64,000 nt of DNA from Phocaeicola vulgatus ATCC 8482 (lineage in GTDB: Bacteria; Bacteroidota; Bacteroidia; Bacteroidales; Bacteroidaceae), in contig NC_009614.1 in NCBI RefSeq assembly GCF_000012825.1, positions 682,001 to 746,000 of the forward strand, given 5' to 3'. This document shows positions 54,624 through 63,137 of the stretch, piece after piece. Each line of letters starts with the position of its first letter. Within the stretch, counting starts at the first letter, position 1. The translations under genes and the position numbers were made by a program. The notes below the pieces were generated by a model, which worked only from the letters and a program-made list of their open reading frames with translations, made no database searches and was not told the origin of the DNA.

Positions 54624-55388
54624 ATGTTTATTGATTTTAGTATAAAAGACCTCATCGATATCCTGCTGGTAGCCTATCTGCTTTATCAGACTTACCGTCT
54701 GATGAAAGATTCGGGTTCTATCAATATCTTCATCGGTATCCTGGTATTTATAGGTATCTGGCTGATTGTATCTCAGGTTTTGGAAATGAAACTGCTAGGG
54801 TCTATCTTCGATAAATTAGTCAGTGTAGGTGTCCTAGCCCTGATTATTCTTTTTCAGGATGATATACGCCGGTTCCTTGTCACACTGGGCTCGCATAAAC
54901 AGTTGGGACGTTTTTTCCGCTTCCTGACGGGAAACAAGCAGGAAAAGACGGAAAAAGCGGATATTATGCCGATTGTACTTGCCTGTATGAGCATGAGCAA
55001 AGGGAAGGTGGGGGCACTGATTGTCATCGAAAAAAGTGTACCTCTGAATGACATCATCCGTACAGGAGAAATTATCAACGCCAATGTGAACCAACGACTG
55101 ATAGAAAATATTTTCTTCAAAAACAGTCCATTACATGACGGAGCCATGATTATCCGCCATAAACGGATAGAAGCAGCCGGTTGTATTCTCCCGGTATCTC
55201 ACGACTTGAATATCCCTAAAGAATTGGGATTAAGGCATCGGGCTGCCATGGGCGTATCGCAGGAAACAGATGCATTGGCCATTATCGTTTCAGAAGAAAC
55301 AGGTGGCATATCCGTGGCTTATAAAGGACAATTCCATCTCAGACTGACTGCAGAAGAGCTGGAACGTATTCTGACAAAAGAAGACTAA
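54624..55388 (+). CDS. cdaA: Diadenylate cyclase (CdaA-type, c-di-AMP synthase)
   Basis: This 254-residue membrane protein makes c-di-AMP from two ATP. Hydrophobic segments at about 10-25, 33-52 and 60-78 form the N-terminal membrane part. The DAC domain (about 100-240) carries DGAMII and RHRAAMG, the DGA and RHR catalytic signatures. The single-domain arrangement with N-terminal helices matches CdaA/DacA rather than DisA. Co-transcription with folP is likely (31-bp gap). In other bacteria c-di-AMP controls potassium and cell-wall homeostasis. Confidence 0.95.
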   Translation: MFIDFSIKDLIDILLVAYLLYQTYRLMKDSGSINIFIGILVFIGIWLIVSQVLEMKLLGSIFDKLVSVGVLALIILFQDDIRRFLVTLGSHKQLGRFFRFLTGNKQEKTEKADIMPIVLACMSMSKGKVGALIVIEKSVPLNDIIRTGEIINANVNQRLIENIFFKNSPLHDGAMIIRHKRIEAAGCILPVSHDLNIPKELGLRHRAAMGVSQETDALAIIVSEETGGISVAYKGQFHLRLTAEELERILTKED

Positions 55389-55465
55389 TAACCTATCCGG
55401 ATTTTTACTCCACTGATTATCAATCTTAAACATAGAAATTCAACCTAGGCAACCAGTAATAAAGA

Positions 55466-56476
55466 TCAATTCAGCATCAAACTCATATAAGGATGCTCCG
55501 CTTCCAGTAACAACCGGGTAAAACCATCCAACGTATAAGTGTGATATTTTTTTTCCGGTACTCTCTCACGAAAACAGAAACCATCCCGTACCGTATAATA
55601 GCCGTTATTCTCCTGAATCGCTTCATCTCCCTCAATATGTATATAAAGTTCGGATGCCGGATACTTATGGGCGAAAACCTTCAACAACTCCTCTGCACGG
55701 ATAACTCTTGCCATCCCCAAAAACAAAGTATCGGCAGACGACGGAATGAAATAATCCATACGCTGTACCTTATATATATGGGCCGCTTCATACAATAAAG
55801 TATCCTGCACCGCATCCGTATCTGCCAGCAATTCCTTTATATATAATGTATCATCCCCCATTACCGTAAATGCCATCCCCACTATTTTATCCGCTTCCCA
55901 GGCAACCAGCAATTTGCCATTACCCAGTCTTAAATCGGCCATAATAACCAGAAAATCTTCTTTAGGATGCTGAATGCAACTCCTGCGTCCATGCATACGG
56001 GAATCAAAATAATGATAATGTTCCACACCGGGAAATTCGCATACCTCTATCCGGCAACCGGGCGCAGGGCATAATCTGTCTACCCTTACCTGCTCAACCG
56101 CATACCCAAAAACTGGAGCATATCCCGACCTGGCATAATAACCGAACAACCATTCCTCTGCAGGAATCAACGAAGCCAGCAAAACTCCATCTTCATACAT
56201 ACACCGATGTGTTTCCTTCAGTAGGCGTTTCATGGCTCCATGCTTCCTGTAATCCGGATGCGTACAAGCACCCGATATATACGAAGTAGAAATCACCTCA
56301 TCACAAAAAGTCATAGGATAAGGTATCATCTGCAATGCGGAAATAATCTTTCCGTCTTCACGAATCACCCTGTTCACTTCATCCTTATATCTCATCTTGA
56401 AATATAAGTCGGTAAACTCATCGCTATCATTGAAGCAGAGTTTCCATAATGTTTTCACTTCATCCTTTGTGGTCAT
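55466..56476 (-). CDS. GNAT-family N-acetyltransferase (Eis-like)
   Basis: This 336-residue protein has an N-terminal GNAT domain (about 1-140), with the acetyl-CoA-binding stretch ACTHPDYRKHGAMKRLL near residue 70 and ASLIPAEEWLFGYYARSGY after it. A second, more divergent half with a similar fold (about 150-300) follows. The two-part layout and length recall Eis-type acetyltransferases, but the substrate is unknown. Its start overlaps the end of the upstream DUF2156 gene by 17 bp, so the two are translationally coupled and probably work together. Confidence 0.85.
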   Translation of the reverse strand: MTTKDEVKTLWKLCFNDSDEFTDLYFKMRYKDEVNRVIREDGKIISALQMIPYPMTFCDEVISTSYISGACTHPDYRKHGAMKRLLKETHRCMYEDGVLLASLIPAEEWLFGYYARSGYAPVFGYAVEQVRVDRLCPAPGCRIEVCEFPGVEHYHYFDSRMHGRRSCIQHPKEDFLVIMADLRLGNGKLLVAWEADKIVGMAFTVMGDDTLYIKELLADTDAVQDTLLYEAAHIYKVQRMDYFIPSSADTLFLGMARVIRAEELLKVFAHKYPASELYIHIEGDEAIQENNGYYTVRDGFCFRERVPEKKYHTYTLDGFTRLLLEAEHPYMSLMLN

Positions 56477-57362
56477 TGAGCTCTGCTATACATTTCTCGA
56501 GTAAAATAACGGGCTGATAAGAAAGTTTTGCTTTGCGCAAACCTTCCAGACCAAGGTCTTCCTCGCGGTTTACATATATATATTGTTCGTCAATATGATT
56601 TGCATATTCATAGTTAATCATGGCATACGACCCTTCTATTCCCGTATCCGCCTTTTCAACACAAGTATCCCATGTTTCATGATTGATGGGAGCACCGTAT
56701 GTAAAAGCGGCAATCTTCCCGTTGACATGAAGCACGCCGCCCGTCAAACCCAACGCCTCCATATGGTTCAAGGCATATGTCATGGACTTACGTTCTGCCC
56801 CCAATGCCAATTGTTCCTCGCAGTTATTGGCACGACACCATTCCTCTTCCAGCTTCAAACATTCGGGAACCAGATCTGGAGTCAACGGTTTGTATTCATA
56901 ATCAGGATACTGCTTCTTGAACTTGTTGATATGATTACGTTTGGCTTGAAACTTCTTTCCTTTCAAGGTTGCCAGGTCAGTACGCAAGTAGATATAATCA
57001 AAGTAATCCCGGTCTTCTGTAAAAGTGAAACGTCCGGGCATCGCCGCCTCTATGTCCGCTTTCATCCCCACGCATACCCCCAGCATACGCAATTTTGCCC
57101 CCATCTCTTCAGCATCCTTTATCAATGCTTCAAGAACTGGTTTCACATCTCCAGTTCCGACGGGCATCATGTAGGCCAATTCTTCTCCCGCATAGAAACG
57201 CAGCAACAGGTAATTATCCATCACGGCATATTTAGTCTGGTACAGGAAAATCCAACTACACAGATTGGCAAACGACAAGTCGCAATTACGACGCAAACTG
57301 CCTAAGGTAAAGGACTGTATCAAGTCTTTATCCGCTAAAGTTATATCTTTAAATTCTATCAT
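56460..57362 (-). CDS. DUF2156 protein (LPG-synthase C-terminal domain, GNAT-like fold)
   Basis: This 300-residue protein starts at the ATG at 57362 (MIEFKDIT); the longer frame begins with unlikely sequence. It shows the phosphatidylglycerol lysyltransferase C-terminal/DUF2156 pattern: RRNCDLSFANLCSW near residue 25, FQAKRNHINKFKKQYPDYEY near 145-165, and AAFTYGAPINHETWDTCVEKAD. No transmembrane helices are present, so it lacks the flippase half of MprF. Such stand-alone proteins may transfer aminoacyl groups to small molecules or lipids, but the function is not established. It overlaps the next gene by 17 bp. Confidence 0.82.
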   Translation of the reverse strand: MIEFKDITLADKDLIQSFTLGSLRRNCDLSFANLCSWIFLYQTKYAVMDNYLLLRFYAGEELAYMMPVGTGDVKPVLEALIKDAEEMGAKLRMLGVCVGMKADIEAAMPGRFTFTEDRDYFDYIYLRTDLATLKGKKFQAKRNHINKFKKQYPDYEYKPLTPDLVPECLKLEEEWCRANNCEEQLALGAERKSMTYALNHMEALGLTGGVLHVNGKIAAFTYGAPINHETWDTCVEKADTGIEGSYAMINYEYANHIDEQYIYVNREEDLGLEGLRKAKLSYQPVILLEKCIAELNDHKG

Positions 57363-57585
57363 AAAATATGGGTTGCTTGTTTTCTCACCACAAATCACAG
57401 AATCTTCATTTCATTCAAAGTGACAATAGTTATCAGACTGCTGTAAGAATGCTCTGTTACTACTAAATGCGGATAGACTTTTTATAAGCAATGCTCACCC
57501 CAATGACCATACCTATTGAAAATCAAATCAATCCTCTATAATCTGTGATGATTTTCTATATATAACAAAGATAACAGCTTTTTTG

Positions 57586-58281
57586 TTAAATCACACCTAA
57601 TAATCTAAGAATTGTCGGTGTGAAAATCGCTGTCATAATTCCGTTCAAAGTCAATCCCAGACTAGCGTATGCTCCATATTTCCCACTGATTTCCATTGCT
57701 GTAGAAGTACCTACCGCATGAGTAGCCGTACCCATAGAAAGACCTTGCGCAATAGGACTCCCCACATGACCTACCCGAAGTACCTTGAAACCGAACACCG
57801 CCCCGAACAGACCGACTACCACCACAACAGCGGCCGTCAAAGACGGAATTCCTCCCGTGGCTTTCGAAACCTCCATAGCGATAGGAGTAGTCACAGATTT
57901 AGGAGCCAATGAACAAATAATCTCCGGAGTGGCTCCCAGCAATTTGGCAATGACCACCACGGCCACCAATCCCACCAAACAACCTGCCAACTGTGAAATG
58001 ACAATAGGAAGCAACTGTTTCTTTATCATCTCCAACTGCAAATAAAGTGGCACGCCCAACGCTACCACCGCTGGTTTCAACCAAAATTCAATCAGGTGAC
58101 CTCCTTCATTATATGTTTCATAACTGATGCCGGTAAATTTCAAAAACAGAATCAACACGGCAATGGTAAGCAGGATCGGGTTTAACACCACCCATCCAGT
58201 CTTTTTCTGCAAGACACGTGACAAAAAAAACACCCCGAAGGTGAATGCCAGCAAAAAGAACTTATTTTCTAAATATTCCAT
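57586..58281 (-). CDS. lrgB: LrgB-family membrane protein
   Basis: This 231-residue inner-membrane protein has about seven hydrophobic segments and the LrgB/CidB signature LAPKSVTTPIAMEVS, plus GTATHAVGTS near the end. It pairs with LrgA encoded just upstream (20-bp overlap). LrgAB proteins are described as antiholin-like, and in several bacteria and plants as exporters or importers of pyruvate or glycolate-type metabolites. The neighbouring pta-ackA pathway makes a metabolic role attractive, but this is inference. Confidence 0.93.
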   Translation of the reverse strand: MEYLENKFFLLAFTFGVFFLSRVLQKKTGWVVLNPILLTIAVLILFLKFTGISYETYNEGGHLIEFWLKPAVVALGVPLYLQLEMIKKQLLPIVISQLAGCLVGLVAVVVIAKLLGATPEIICSLAPKSVTTPIAMEVSKATGGIPSLTAAVVVVVGLFGAVFGFKVLRVGHVGSPIAQGLSMGTATHAVGTSTAMEISGKYGAYASLGLTLNGIMTAIFTPTILRLLGVI

Positions 58282-58615
58282 TTGATTTTCTAACTAATTG
58301 GTGAACCCATCCTGTTACGACCAGTACCAAAACCGTACTGACCACTGTCGCAATTACTATCGGCCAAAACTGTGCTTCAATGACATCAAAATAAAGCATC
58401 AGTGCCACACCGGGCGGAACGAAGAAAAAGCCCAGATTAGCAACCAAGAAATCGGACAGCCCCTGCACCCATTGCAGTTTTATCCAACCCAATTTGAGAA
58501 AAAGGGTGAGCAACAGCATTCCTATAATACTGGACGGCAGCTTGATACCCGTCAAAAAAACAATCAATTCACCCAAAGCCAAACAGCCAAATAAAATGGC
58601 GCACTGACGAATCAT
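58262..58615 (-). CDS. lrgA: LrgA/CidA-family membrane protein
   Basis: This 117-residue protein has four hydrophobic segments and the CidA/LrgA family pattern KLPSSIIGMLLLTLFL followed by FFVPPGVALM. It is the first gene of the lrgAB pair and overlaps lrgB by 20 bp, indicating coupled translation. A TAACTTTG box (58653-58660) precedes it, and the intergenic region is shared with the divergent pta-ackA operon. Confidence 0.93.
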   Translation of the reverse strand: MIRQCAILFGCLALGELIVFLTGIKLPSSIIGMLLLTLFLKLGWIKLQWVQGLSDFLVANLGFFFVPPGVALMLYFDVIEAQFWPIVIATVVSTVLVLVVTGWVHQLVRKSNGIFRK

Positions 58616-58652
58616 ACCTTATAAATTTATTAAATACTTATTGAAAACTGCG

Positions 58653-58660
58653 CAAAGTTA
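58653..58660 (-). promoter_or_regulatory. -7 box (TAACTTTG) of lrgAB
   Basis: TAACTTTG on the minus strand, 38 bases before the lrgA ATG, with a TTG 22 bases upstream. Confidence 0.5.
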
Positions 58661-58728
58661 AGGAAACATCCCGTTTGGTGTTCAATAACATACACTTTTA
58701 GCATACTTTAAACCAAAAATAATATTGA

Positions 58729-58767
58729 TTTTGCAATGTAGATATTGCAAAATTAGCTAATTTTGCA
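58729..58767 (+). promoter_or_regulatory. Overlapping dyads at the pta-ackA promoter, likely operator
   Basis: A perfect 22-bp palindrome spans 58746-58767 (core GCAAAATTAGCTAATTTTGC) and contains the -7 box TAATTTTG (58758-58765). A second dyad, TTTTGCAAT (58729-58737) with ATTGCAAAA (58744-58752), shares its right arm with the first. Three copies of the TTTTGCA/TGCAAAA half-site therefore cover the promoter, a layout expected for a repressor or switch binding site. Confidence 0.65.
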
Positions 58768-58817
58768 TCGTGAAAAACAACACTCGTCTTTAGAACGTAC
58801 ATAATTAATATATTATC

Positions 58818-59831
58818 ATGGATTTAATTTCTCAAATCGTTGAGCGCGCGAAAGCAAACAAACAGCGCATTGTTCTTCCGGAAGGAACTGAAGAACGTAC
58901 TTTAAAAGCTGCCAACCAAATATTGACAGACGGTGTTGCCGACCTTATTTTATTGGGAAACCCCGATGAAATCATGAGCCTGGCTAAACAATGGGGGTTA
59001 GGGAACATCGGTAAAGCCACTATTATCGATCCCACAGACCACCCGAAAAAAGAAGAGTATGCACAATTGCTGTGCGAACTCCGCAAGAAAAAAGGTATGA
59101 CCATCGAAGAGGCCCGCAAACTGGTTGTCGATCCGCTGTATCTAGGATGTCTCATTATCAAGGCTGGTGATGCCGACGGACAGTTGGCCGGCGCACGCAA
59201 CACAACAGGTAACGTACTTCGTCCCGCTTTACAGATTATCAAGACTACTCCGGGTATCACTTGCGTATCCGGTGCCATGCTGTTGCTGACTCATGCTCCC
59301 GAATACGGAAATAACGGTGTAATCGTAATGGGTGACGTTGCTGTAACCCCGGTACCGGATGCCAACCAACTGGCTCAAATTGCAGTTTGTACCGCTCAGA
59401 CCGCCAAAGCTGTTGCCGGAATTGATCCTCGCGTAGCTATGTTAAGTTTTTCAACCAAGGGTTCTGCCAAACATGAAGTGGTAGATAAAGTGGTGGAAGC
59501 TTTGGCAATCGCTAAGGAAATGGCTCCCGATTTGAAGATTGACGGTGAACTGCAAGCTGATGCAGCTTTGGTTCCGCACATCGGTGCAAGCAAAGCCCCG
59601 GGATCAGAAATTGCAGGTAAGGCAAACGTATTGGTTGTTCCTTGTCTGGAAGTAGGTAATATTTCTTATAAATTAGTAGAACGTCTGGGACACGCTACCG
59701 CTATCGGCCCGATCCTGCAAGGTATCGCTCGTCCGGTGAATGACCTGTCACGCGGTTGCTCTATCGACGATGTTTATAAGATGATTGCCATTACTGCCAA
59801 TCAAGCAATTGCCGCTAAAGAAAACAAATAA
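58818..59831 (+). CDS. pta: Phosphate acetyltransferase
   Basis: This 337-residue cytoplasmic enzyme converts acetyl-CoA and phosphate to acetyl phosphate, the first step of acetate production. It is the short form without the N-terminal DRTGG extension. Conserved segments are RIVLPEGTEERTLKAA (about 18-33), ADGQLAGARNTTGNVLRPALQ (about 118-138, given as markers at positions only) and the C-terminal ATAIGPILQGIARPVNDLSRG area. The start follows from the promoter region and family alignment of the N-terminus. It is 25 bp upstream of ackA and co-transcribed. Confidence 0.97.
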   Translation: MDLISQIVERAKANKQRIVLPEGTEERTLKAANQILTDGVADLILLGNPDEIMSLAKQWGLGNIGKATIIDPTDHPKKEEYAQLLCELRKKKGMTIEEARKLVVDPLYLGCLIIKAGDADGQLAGARNTTGNVLRPALQIIKTTPGITCVSGAMLLLTHAPEYGNNGVIVMGDVAVTPVPDANQLAQIAVCTAQTAKAVAGIDPRVAMLSFSTKGSAKHEVVDKVVEALAIAKEMAPDLKIDGELQADAALVPHIGASKAPGSEIAGKANVLVVPCLEVGNISYKLVERLGHATAIGPILQGIARPVNDLSRGCSIDDVYKMIAITANQAIAAKENK

Positions 59832-59856
59832 TCATTCTCCAAAAAACAACAACATC

Positions 59857-61053
59857 ATGAAAATATTAGTGCTCAATTGCGGTAGTTCTTCTATTAAATA
59901 TAAATTATTTGATATGACTACCAAAGAAGTCCTGGCACAGGGCGGTATAGAAAAAATAGGCTTGGTAGGCTCTTTCCTGAAACTGACTTTGCCCAACGGT
60001 GAAAAGAAAATATTAGAAAAAGACATCCCAGAACATACCGCAGGTATCGAGTTCATTCTGAATACATTGGTGAGCCCGGAATATGGCGCAATCAAGTCAT
60101 TGGATGAAATCAACGCAGTAGGTCACCGTATGGTACATGGCGGAGAACGTTTCAGCGAATCCGTATTGCTGAATAAAGAAGTACTGGATGCTTTTATCGC
60201 TTGCAACGATTTAGCCCCGCTTCATAACCCGGCTAACCTGAAAGGTGTGAATGCTGTTTCTGCCATTCTGCCCAACGTTCCCCAAGTAGGTGTATTTGAT
60301 ACGGCATTCCATCAAACAATGCCCGACTATGCATATATGTATGCCATTCCATACGAACTGTATGAAAAATACGGTGTGCGCCGTTATGGCTTCCATGGAA
60401 CTTCTCATCGCTATGTTTCACAACGTGTATGCGAATTCCTTGGCGTTGATCCGAAAGGAAAGAAAATTATCACTTGCCACATCGGTAACGGTGGTTCCAT
60501 TTCAGCTATCAAAGATGGTAAATGTATAGACACCAGTATGGGGCTGACCCCATTGGAAGGTCTTGTAATGGGAACTCGTAGTGGTGACATCGATGCAGGC
60601 GCCGTTACTTTCATCATGGAAAAAGAAGGATTAAATGCAACCGGCGTATCCAACTTACTAAACAAGAAGAGTGGTGTATTAGGCGTTTCAGGTGTATCCA
60701 GCGATATGCGCGAACTGGAAGCCGCTGTTGCCGCCGGAAATCCGAAAGCTATTTTGGCTGAAAAGATGTATTTCTACCGCATCAAGAAATATATTGGTGC
60801 ATACGCTGCCGCTCTAGGTGGTGTAGACATCATCCTGTTCACTGGCGGTGTAGGTGAAAATCAAGCCAATTGCCGTTCTGAAGTTTGTGAAGGTTTGGAA
60901 TTCATGGGTGTGAAGATTGACCTTGAAAAGAACAAGGTTCGTGGAGAAGAAGCTATTATTTCTGCCGATGACTCCAAAGTGACAGTAGCTGTTATCCCAA
61001 CTGATGAAGAGCTGATGATTGCCAGCGATACTCTGGCTATTCTGAATAAGTAA
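59857..61053 (+). CDS. ackA: Acetate kinase
   Basis: This 398-residue ASKHA-fold enzyme makes ATP and acetate from acetyl phosphate, the main substrate-level phosphorylation step of fermentative Bacteroides. The ATG at 59857 gives the family N-terminus MKILVLNCGSSSIKYKLF. A longer in-frame extension into pta is rejected because it would overlap pta and is not conserved-looking. Motifs: HRMVHGG (near 87), FDTAFHQTMP (near 147), YGFHGTSHRYV (near 175), HIGNGGSI, and FTGGVGEN near 325. The operon ends at a hairpin terminator at 61086. Confidence 0.98.
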   Translation: MKILVLNCGSSSIKYKLFDMTTKEVLAQGGIEKIGLVGSFLKLTLPNGEKKILEKDIPEHTAGIEFILNTLVSPEYGAIKSLDEINAVGHRMVHGGERFSESVLLNKEVLDAFIACNDLAPLHNPANLKGVNAVSAILPNVPQVGVFDTAFHQTMPDYAYMYAIPYELYEKYGVRRYGFHGTSHRYVSQRVCEFLGVDPKGKKIITCHIGNGGSISAIKDGKCIDTSMGLTPLEGLVMGTRSGDIDAGAVTFIMEKEGLNATGVSNLLNKKSGVLGVSGVSSDMRELEAAVAAGNPKAILAEKMYFYRIKKYIGAYAAALGGVDIILFTGGVGENQANCRSEVCEGLEFMGVKIDLEKNKVRGEEAIISADDSKVTVAVIPTDEELMIASDTLAILNK

Positions 61054-61085
61054 TTTTATTGTTTGGTTAAATATATAAATTATAG

Positions 61086-61120
61086 AAGGCTGCTACGCGT
61101 GATGCATAGTAGCCTTTTTT
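61086..61120 (+). terminator. Intrinsic terminator of pta-ackA
   Basis: AAGGCTGCTA (61086-61095) pairs with TAGTAGCCTT (61107-61116) with one G-T pair, followed by a run of T. It abuts the lpxH stop codon from the opposite strand and may serve both converging transcripts. Confidence 0.8.
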
Positions 61121-61886
61121 AGGAATATTGACTTTCTCCCTCAACATACTGCTCAAGGAACATATTTTCACCATCAAATACAGCATACGAAAAATCTTGT
61201 ATCCAGTCACCAAGAATCAACATACGTGAAGTACGGCTCAGCATCAAGTCTAGCATAATGTGGCGATGACCATAAATAAAATAATTGATATCCGGATGGT
61301 CTTTAAGGTAATTTTTAGTAAACAAGACCAACGGTTCCTTATCCTCTCCCATATACTCGGGTTCCTTACCGCCTTCACGCTTCAGACGGCTATGCTTGGC
61401 CCATTCCAAGCCAAGTTCTATGCTCCAACGGGGATGTATGGTAGAAAACAGCGTTTGTAAAGTGGTACTATGAAACATGGAACGCAACAATTTGAACTTG
61501 GCATCTTTATCTCCCAATCCGTCCCCATGCGCCAAGAAAAACTCCTTCCCATAAATCTCACAGGTCAACGGCTGACGATGAATAGTTACCCCGCACTCTT
61601 TTTCCAAATAATCACCACACCAGATGTCATGATTACCGATAAAGAAATGCACCTCCACTCCCAAATCGGTCAACTCGGAAATCTTCCCCAAGAAACGAGT
61701 ATAGCCTTTCGGCACTACCAGTTTGAACTCGTACCAAAAGTCGAATATATCTCCCAACAGGTACACTGCTGCAGCATTATGTTTTATACTATCCAGAAAA
61801 TTCACCAAACGGCGCTCCTGTGTCCGCCCGTGTGCTATGGCACGAGAACCTAAATGTGCATCGGAAAGGAAATATACGTTCTTCAT
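61119..61886 (-). CDS. lpxH: UDP-2,3-diacylglucosamine diphosphatase
   Basis: This 255-residue metallophosphoesterase hydrolyses UDP-2,3-diacylglucosamine to lipid X in lipid A synthesis, at the inner membrane's cytoplasmic face. The five metal-binding motifs are visible: SDAHLGS (about 8-14), GDIFDFWYE (about 45-53), GNHDIW (near 85), AHGDGLGD (near 120) and YGHRH (near 208). The sequence belongs to the LpxH-like group typical of Bacteroidetes. It converges on the pta-ackA operon, sharing its terminator. Confidence 0.92.
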   Translation of the reverse strand: MKNVYFLSDAHLGSRAIAHGRTQERRLVNFLDSIKHNAAAVYLLGDIFDFWYEFKLVVPKGYTRFLGKISELTDLGVEVHFFIGNHDIWCGDYLEKECGVTIHRQPLTCEIYGKEFFLAHGDGLGDKDAKFKLLRSMFHSTTLQTLFSTIHPRWSIELGLEWAKHSRLKREGGKEPEYMGEDKEPLVLFTKNYLKDHPDINYFIYGHRHIMLDLMLSRTSRMLILGDWIQDFSYAVFDGENMFLEQYVEGESQYS

Positions 61887-62017
61887 AATCTTACTAAATT
61901 AAATACCTCATAAATTAAAAATCCGAGAATAGAGAATTAAAAAACAACACCTTGTCCAATAACTTAGACATATTGGCAATTCTTATTTTCCAATTTTAAT
62001 TCTCAACTTTCAATTTA

Positions 62018-62338
62018 TCAGAGGAAACCCAATTCCAATTTAGCTTCTTCACTCATCATATCTTTATCCCATTCGGGTTCAAAAACCAAGTTCACGACCG
62101 ATGAAGTAACTCCTTCCACAGAGTCGACTTTCTGACGGACATCCTCCATAATAAAATCAGCAGCAGGACAATTGGGGGCAGTCAATGTCATATCTAACAC
62201 TACTTCTCCATCATCTTGCAAATCAATTTTATATATCAAGCCTAAATCGTATATATTCACCGGAATCTCGGGATCATATACGGTTTTCAACATGGCTATA
62301 ATCTTCTCTTCTGTTTTTAAACGGGTATCTGCATCCAT
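62018..62338 (-). CDS. MIP18/DUF59-family Fe-S cluster assembly factor (SufT/PaaD-like)
   Basis: This 106-residue protein is a single DUF59 domain with the hallmark DPEIPVNIYDLGLIY (residues about 22-36) and TLTAPNCPAADFI with the reactive Cys near 57. The C-terminal tail has FEPEWDKDMMSEEAK as in related Bacteroidetes proteins. Members help mature Fe-S proteins, usually alongside SUF components that are not in this window. It is 36 bp downstream of radC and may be co-transcribed. Confidence 0.92.
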   Translation of the reverse strand: MDADTRLKTEEKIIAMLKTVYDPEIPVNIYDLGLIYKIDLQDDGEVVLDMTLTAPNCPAADFIMEDVRQKVDSVEGVTSSVVNLVFEPEWDKDMMSEEAKLELGFL

Positions 62339-62374
62339 ATCTCTCGTTGTTTTAATTGCAAATTTAATGATTTT

Positions 62375-63064
62375 CTATATTTTTCCTTCATCAGCATAGC
62401 TATAAAATTTGCCATCCGTTAAAATAACATGATCTATCAGTCTTATGTTCATTACTTTTGCCGCCTTGTCAAGATGTTCCGTCAACCGATCATCCTCTGT
62501 ACTAGGTCGCATACTGCCGGAAGGATGGTTGTGACAAAGTGCCATGGCAACGGCCCGTTTCAACAATGCTTCCCTCAATACACAACGGACATCTACCGCT
62601 GTAGAGACCAGGCCTCCGGAACTTATCTTTATACAGTCAATTACTTTGGAAGCTTGATTCAACAACAAGACCCAGCATTCCTCTGTAGGCAAATCACACA
62701 TCAACGGATAAAAATATTGATAAACATCACGGGAGCTGAGAATGACCTTACGTTCTTTTCCTTCTTCCTCCTTTCGGCGCTTTCCCAATTCGGAAGCCGC
62801 CAAAATGGTGATAGCTTTGGCAGGACCTATTCCTTTATAGTGACACAGTTCATCTACGGTAGTTTTGCCCAATTCATTCAAACTATTATGATAATCACTC
62901 AACACTTTACGCATTAACTCCACAGCAGAATCCTCCGTATTTCCCGAACCTATCAGAATAGCAAGCAACTCAGCATCCGAAAGTGTCCCCACTCCATGCA
63001 ACATCATCTTTTCACGAGGACGATCTTCTTCCGCCCATTGGTTTATGGTTAGTTTTTCTGCCAT
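62375..63064 (-). CDS. radC: RadC-family JAB/MPN-domain protein
   Basis: This 229-residue protein has an N-terminal helix-hairpin-helix-like part (about 1-95; PREKMMLHGVGTLSDAELLA and YKGIGPAKAI) and a C-terminal JAB1/MPN metalloprotein domain (about 105-228) with the zinc motif HNHPSGSMRPSTED near residue 180 and an upstream Glu. Despite the name, a role in DNA repair is doubtful in the literature. Length is normal. It follows the truncated glycosyltransferase gene by 73 bp. Confidence 0.95.
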   Translation of the reverse strand: MAEKLTINQWAEEDRPREKMMLHGVGTLSDAELLAILIGSGNTEDSAVELMRKVLSDYHNSLNELGKTTVDELCHYKGIGPAKAITILAASELGKRRKEEEGKERKVILSSRDVYQYFYPLMCDLPTEECWVLLLNQASKVIDCIKISSGGLVSTAVDVRCVLREALLKRAVAMALCHNHPSGSMRPSTEDDRLTEHLDKAAKVMNIRLIDHVILTDGKFYSYADEGKI

Positions 63065-63137
63065 CTTTCTTTATTTTTCCCCGCCATAAAGACGCATAAA
63101 AAGTCCATCACTTTTAATACCTCTTCATGGTAAAATT

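Noticed and set aside
59785-59856. Longer acetate kinase start overlapping pta
   Set aside because: The family N-terminus MKILVLNCGSSS begins at 59857; the extension is the shifted end of pta.
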